A DNA stretch of 64,000 nt from NCBI RefSeq assembly GCF_023509015.1, contig NZ_CP094975.1, positions 5,201,501 to 5,265,500 on the forward strand, written 5' to 3'. The translations under genes and the position numbers were made by a program. The notes beneath the pieces were generated by a model that saw only the letters and a list, made by a program, of their open reading frames with translations, was not told the origin of the DNA and made no database searches. This stretch comes from Pseudomonas abieticivorans (GTDB lineage: Bacteria > Pseudomonadota > Gammaproteobacteria > Pseudomonadales > Pseudomonadaceae). Shown piece after piece: positions 60,075 through 64,000 of this stretch. The stretch's first letter is position 1. Each line of letters begins with the position of its first letter.

Positions 60075-63000
60075 ATGGCCAGTTCCCGCGAACCCTCGCC
60101 CAACGCCCCTCAGCGAGCGGAACCTGAGCCCAGCCACCTGGCGTTTCCCATCGTCGGGATCGGCGCTTCGGCCGGTGGCCTGCAGGCGGTCAAGCGCTTT
60201 TTCGAGCACATGCCGTCCGACAGTGGCATGGCCTTCGTGATCATCTTCCACCTGTCCCCCGACCACCAGAGCATCGCCGGCAAGATCATCCAGGAAACCA
60301 CGCGCATGACCGTGGTGCAGGTGACCGAACGCGTGGCGATCGAGCCTAATCACGTCTACGTGATTTCGCCGGCGCACACCCTGTCGATGAGCGACGGTTA
60401 CTTGAACGTGGCCACGCCCGAACCCCGGCGCGGGGGGCATGTGGCCATCGACCTGTTTTTTCGCGACCTGGCCGATGTGCACAAGGAGCGGGCCTTTTGC
60501 CTGGTGCTCTCGGGCACAGGTTCCGACGGCGCGGTGGGCCTGTCGCGGATCAAGGAGCAGGGCGGCATCACTTTTGCGCAGTCGCCCGATGACGCCGAAT
60601 TCGATGGCATGCCCCAGGCCGCCATCGCCACGCACATGGTCGACCTTGTTTTGCCCGTGGTGGAAATGCCGCAGAAAATTATCGACCTGTGGCGCAATTC
60701 GCAGCACATCCAGTTACCCGCAGACATTGATGCCACGGCTGCCATGGCGCCGAGCAATGAGCATGAGGCCGCGATGGCCGAGCAGTTGCTGCATGAGATT
60801 TTGATTCAACTGCGGGCCGGTACCGGGCACGATTTCAAGCACTACAAACGCGCCACCGTGTTGCGCCGCATTGAACGGCGCATGCAGGTGACCGCCCAGC
60901 CGGACCTGCGCGCCTACTATCAATACCTGCTGGCCAACCCGGCCGAGACCAAGGCGCTGCTGGCGGACATGCTGATCGGCGTGACCAACTTCTTCCGTGA
61001 CCGCGAGGCCTTCGAGGCGCTGGAGCGCGATGTGCTGCCGCTGCTGTTCAGCCACAGCGATGCCATCGGGCAGGCCCGCGAAGAGGTGCGCGTGTGGTCG
61101 GCTGGCAGCTCCACGGGCGAGGAAGCCTATTCGCTGACCATGCTGCTCAACGATCAGCAACTGGTCTGCGGCTCGACGGCAAAGATCCAGGTGTTTGCCA
61201 CCGACATCGACGAACGCGCCGTGGCCGTTGGCCGTGCGGGTGCCTACCCACAAGCCATCGTTACCGACATCCCGCCCTCGCGCCTGCGCCAGTACTTCAT
61301 CAAGGAAGAGAGCGTGTACCGGGTGCGCAAGGAGGCCCGTGAAAAAGTGCTGTTTGCCAAGCACAGCCTGCTGGCCGACCCGCCGTTCTCACAGATCGAT
61401 TTGATCGTCTGCCGCAACCTGCTGATCTACCTGGACCGCGACGTGCAGCGTGAAATCCTGCAGATGTTTCACTTCGCGCTGAACCCGGGCGGCTTTCTGT
61501 TTTTGGGCTCTTCGGAGTCGGCCGACCTGTGCCCCGACCTGTTCACCGCGGTGGACAAGAAGAACCGTATTTTCCGCGCCCGAACCGGCATTCCCACGGC
61601 CCGGCGCATGCCCAGCATGCCCCGTGGCGGCTACACCCGTGCCAGCACCAGCCTCAGCGCGCCCGCCGTGCCGACGCCACGCAAGCTGTCGTTCGCCGAC
61701 ATCCACCAGCGCGCCATCGAGCACACCACGCCGTCCAGCATGGTGGTGGACAGCAACGCCGACGTCATGCACATGAGCGAGGGGGCAGGGCGCTACTTGC
61801 GCCACGTGGCCGGCGAGATGACCCGTAACCTGGTGAGCCTGGTGCTACCGGAACTGCGCCTGGAGTTGCGCACGGCGCTGTTCCAGGCACACCAGAGCGG
61901 CAGCGTGGTGCGTTCGCGGCACATCAGCCTCAGCCGCGATGGCCGCCACTTTCACGTGGACATCACCGCCCACCCTTATGCCGACGCAGAAACCGAAAGC
62001 GAGTGCGTGCTGGTGCTGTTCGAGGAAACCGAAGTGGACGCTGCGGATACCGACGCAAGGTCGGTGGCGCTCTCGGAAAACCAGGTGCTGTCCAGCCTTG
62101 AGCGTGATTTGCAACGTACCAAGCTGCAGTTGCAGGACACCATCGAGCAGTCGGAAATTTCCAGCGAAGAGCTCAAGGCCTCCAACGAAGAAATGCAGGC
62201 CATCAACGAGGAGTTGCGCTCGGCCACCGAAGAGCTGGAAACCAGCAAGGAGGAATTGCAGTCGATTAACGAAGAGTTGCTGACGGTCAACTCCGAGCTC
62301 AAGACCAAGGTGGAAGAGACCGACAAGATCAACGATTACCTGACCAATCTGATCGCCTCCACCGAAATCGCCACGGTGTTTGTCGACCGCACCCTGCGCA
62401 TCAAGTGGTTCACCCCCCGTGCCACTGATATTTTCAGCATGCTGCCGGTGGACACCGGGCGCTCGCTGCTGGACATCACCCACCGCCTGGCCTACGACGA
62501 AATGGTCAAGGACGCGACCACGGTGTTCGATACCCTGAGCACCATCGAGCGCGAAGTCAGCAGTGCCGATGGGCGCTGGTACATCGCCCGGTTGTTGCCG
62601 TATCGCTCGGCAGAAAACTACATCGACGGCATGGTGCTGACGTTCATCGACATCACCAAGCGCCGCGAGGCCGAGGAGGAGTTGCGCCTGGGCGAGGAAC
62701 GCATGCGCCTGGTGGCGGAGAACACCCGTGACTACGCGATCATCGTCGAAGACGAACAGGGCGTGATCACCAGCTGGAACACCGGCGCCGAACTGATATT
62801 TGGCTACCCCAAGGCCGAAGCCGAAGGGCGCCCGATGGATTTCTTGTTCACGCTGGAGGATCGCGCCGCCGGGTTGCCGCATGCCGAGCTTGCCAATGCC
62901 CGCCACAATGGCCGGGTCGAGGACGAGCGCTGGCACATACGTCGCGACGGCACGCGGTTCTATTGCAGTTGCGAGGTGACCTCGTTGCAAGGCGACAGCG

Positions 63001-64000
63001 TGCAGGGCTTCGTGATGATTGCCCGCGACTTGACCAGCCATATCGAGATCCAGCAGCAACAGTCGCAAAAACTTGCCGACACCCAAAACACCAGCCACCT
63101 CAAGGACGAGTTTTTCGCGGTGATGTCCCACGAGCTCAAGCACCCGCTCAACCTGATCCAGCTGAACGCCGAGATGCTCCGTCGCCTGCCGATGATGCAC
63201 CGCAATGGCAATGCGTCGCGCGCCGTGGAGACCATCCGCGACGCCGTGACCAGCCAGGCACGGATCATCGACGACCTGCTGGACGTGGCGCGGGTGCGCA
63301 CCGGTAAGCTGCAACTCAAGCGTGCCACCGTGAGCCTGGTGGCCCTGCTGCAGGACATTTACCGCGTGTTGGCGGTTGATCGCCAGGGCGCCGAGGTTGT
63401 GCTCCAGCTGCCCGACCCCCAGGCCGAGCCGTTGATCATTGACGCCGACCCTACCCGGGTCGAGCAGATCATCTGGAACCTGGTGAACAACGCGCTGAAG
63501 TTCACCCCGCCCGAGGGCCAAGTGCAGTTGGTGGCCGAGCGTTATGGCGATAACGCCAAATTGAAAGTCATTGATAACGGCCCCGGCATCAGTGGTGAGC
63601 AGTTGGGCAAAATTTTCGACTTGTTCGACCAGGGCGATAGCCCGCATTCCGCACATCATCGTGAGGGCCTGGGGATTGGCCTGTCACTGGTGCGGCAACT
63701 CACCGAGGCCCATGGCGGATCCGTCGAAGTGCATTCCCCAGGCGAAGGGTTGGGCAGCACCTTTACCATCAGCTTGCCGCTGAGCATTCATGCCGCAGAG
63801 GCGCCGAGCAGCAGCGCGCCGGCAGAGATGGCCGGGCGGCTGGCCGGGGTCAGGATTTTGCTGGTGGACGATTCCCCCGAAGTGCTGGAAGCCTTGACCC
63901 TGCTGCTGGAAATGGAAGATGCGCAGGTGTGCCCCTACGCCGAACCGCACAAGGCGCTGGAGGCGGCGAAGGGCGAGTGCTATGACGTGATCATCTCCGA
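60075..64000 (+). CDS. CheB-CheR-PAS-histidine kinase-REC hybrid protein, 3' end cut
   Basis: At least 1308 codons, open to the window end. Domains in order: CheB methylesterase (about 25-205; catalytic S32 in GIGASAGG, H59 in IFHLSPDH, D near 152 in SGTGSDGAVG), CheR methyltransferase (about 234-496; GHDFKHYKRATVLRRIERRM, WSAGSSTGEEAYSL, DLIVCRNLLIYL), a coiled coil (about 690-752; repeated EEL/NEEL), two PAS domains (about 756-862 and 872-992), HisKA with H1019 (MSHELKHPLN), HATPase (about 1115-1240; LVNNALKFT, DNGPGISGEQ) and the start of a receiver domain (RILLVDDSPEVLEALTLL near 1260). AAGGAA lies before ATG 60075. All catalytic residues look intact. Such proteins are stand-alone hybrids, not the core chemotaxis enzymes. 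Confidence 0.92.
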   Translation, partial: MASSREPSPNAPQRAEPEPSHLAFPIVGIGASAGGLQAVKRFFEHMPSDSGMAFVIIFHLSPDHQSIAGKIIQETTRMTVVQVTERVAIEPNHVYVISPAHTLSMSDGYLNVATPEPRRGGHVAIDLFFRDLADVHKERAFCLVLSGTGSDGAVGLSRIKEQGGITFAQSPDDAEFDGMPQAAIATHMVDLVLPVVEMPQKIIDLWRNSQHIQLPADIDATAAMAPSNEHEAAMAEQLLHEILIQLRAGTGHDFKHYKRATVLRRIERRMQVTAQPDLRAYYQYLLANPAETKALLADMLIGVTNFFRDREAFEALERDVLPLLFSHSDAIGQAREEVRVWSAGSSTGEEAYSLTMLLNDQQLVCGSTAKIQVFATDIDERAVAVGRAGAYPQAIVTDIPPSRLRQYFIKEESVYRVRKEAREKVLFAKHSLLADPPFSQIDLIVCRNLLIYLDRDVQREILQMFHFALNPGGFLFLGSSESADLCPDLFTAVDKKNRIFRARTGIPTARRMPSMPRGGYTRASTSLSAPAVPTPRKLSFADIHQRAIEHTTPSSMVVDSNADVMHMSEGAGRYLRHVAGEMTRNLVSLVLPELRLELRTALFQAHQSGSVVRSRHISLSRDGRHFHVDITAHPYADAETESECVLVLFEETEVDAADTDARSVALSENQVLSSLERDLQRTKLQLQDTIEQSEISSEELKASNEEMQAINEELRSATEELETSKEELQSINEELLTVNSELKTKVEETDKINDYLTNLIASTEIATVFVDRTLRIKWFTPRATDIFSMLPVDTGRSLLDITHRLAYDEMVKDATTVFDTLSTIEREVSSADGRWYIARLLPYRSAENYIDGMVLTFIDITKRREAEEELRLGEERMRLVAENTRDYAIIVEDEQGVITSWNTGAELIFGYPKAEAEGRPMDFLFTLEDRAAGLPHAELANARHNGRVEDERWHIRRDGTRFYCSCEVTSLQGDSVQGFVMIARDLTSHIEIQQQQSQKLADTQNTSHLKDEFFAVMSHELKHPLNLIQLNAEMLRRLPMMHRNGNASRAVETIRDAVTSQARIIDDLLDVARVRTGKLQLKRATVSLVALLQDIYRVLAVDRQGAEVVLQLPDPQAEPLIIDADPTRVEQIIWNLVNNALKFTPPEGQVQLVAERYGDNAKLKVIDNGPGISGEQLGKIFDLFDQGDSPHSAHHREGLGIGLSLVRQLTEAHGGSVEVHSPGEGLGSTFTISLPLSIHAAEAPSSSAPAEMAGRLAGVRILLVDDSPEVLEALTLLLEMEDAQVCPYAEPHKALEAAKGECYDVIIS

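Overview
The window looks like the chromosome of a fluorescent-group Pseudomonas. The evidence is high GC with dense bacterial operons, a pcaI/pcaJ pair with a PcaR-type box, a membrane PQQ glucose dehydrogenase (gcd), a DUF6555 protein, and two typical Pseudomonas REP families (GTGGGAGCGAGC... and GTAGGAGCGGAT...). I saw no rRNA, tRNA, insertion sequence, prophage or CRISPR. Most of the window is accessory catabolism of sugar acids and amines.

Layout. (1) 1-10.6 kb is a pectin/oligogalacturonide locus: a divergent KdgM-like porin (cut by the window edge), an enolase-superfamily sugar-acid enzyme, a peptide-type ABC importer with two paralogous binding proteins, and a secreted FnIII-GH28 polygalacturonase. 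Two inverted copies of one operator-like motif lie between the divergent genes. (2) 10.6-22.4 kb holds an aldo/keto reductase, a periplasmic three-subunit FAD dehydrogenase (triheme cytochrome c, GMC flavoprotein, Tat-signal small subunit), a LacI regulator, a GalD-like dehydratase, an MFS permease, a Yellow/MRJP-type secreted protein, an HbpS/GlcG-like protein and a DoxX protein. (3) 22.4-25.2 kb has a REP pair, a possible gene remnant, pcaJ-pcaI with a PcaR-like box, and a small two-CXXC protein. (4) 25.2-31.7 kb is a second FAD dehydrogenase operon, with an OprB porin broken by a one-base frameshift and its own LacI regulator. The two dehydrogenase operons share an 18-bp palindrome (TTGACG-N6-CGTCAA) and flanking sequence. 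(5) 31.7-32.3 kb carries two tiny genes behind a near-perfect LexA (SOS) box. (6) 32.3-45.8 kb is an amine/amino-alcohol-type catabolic cluster: taurine/nitrate-type ABC importer, GMC dehydrogenase, NCS1 permease, aldehyde dehydrogenase, LysR, M20 deacetylase, DUF1028, Rid protein, class III aminotransferase and TetR. (7) 45.8-64 kb holds a flavin monooxygenase, gcd, a two-component system divergent from a TonB receptor and Sel1 protein with a PmrA-like direct repeat between them, a DUF6555 gene, a 101-bp-period REPIN array, AraC, a bile-acid-symporter family transporter, a small acidic protein, a Rieske-AIF oxidoreductase, and a CheB-CheR-PAS-histidine kinase-REC hybrid cut by the window end.

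How it fits together. Regions 1, 2 and 4 suggest a plant-associated lifestyle: polymer cleaved outside, periplasmic oxidation of sugars or sugar acids by FAD or PQQ enzymes, then uptake and dehydration inside. Region 6 reads as one pathway (import, alcohol to aldehyde to acid, transamination) whose substrate I cannot name from sequence. All family assignments come from reading motifs and recall; no database search was run.
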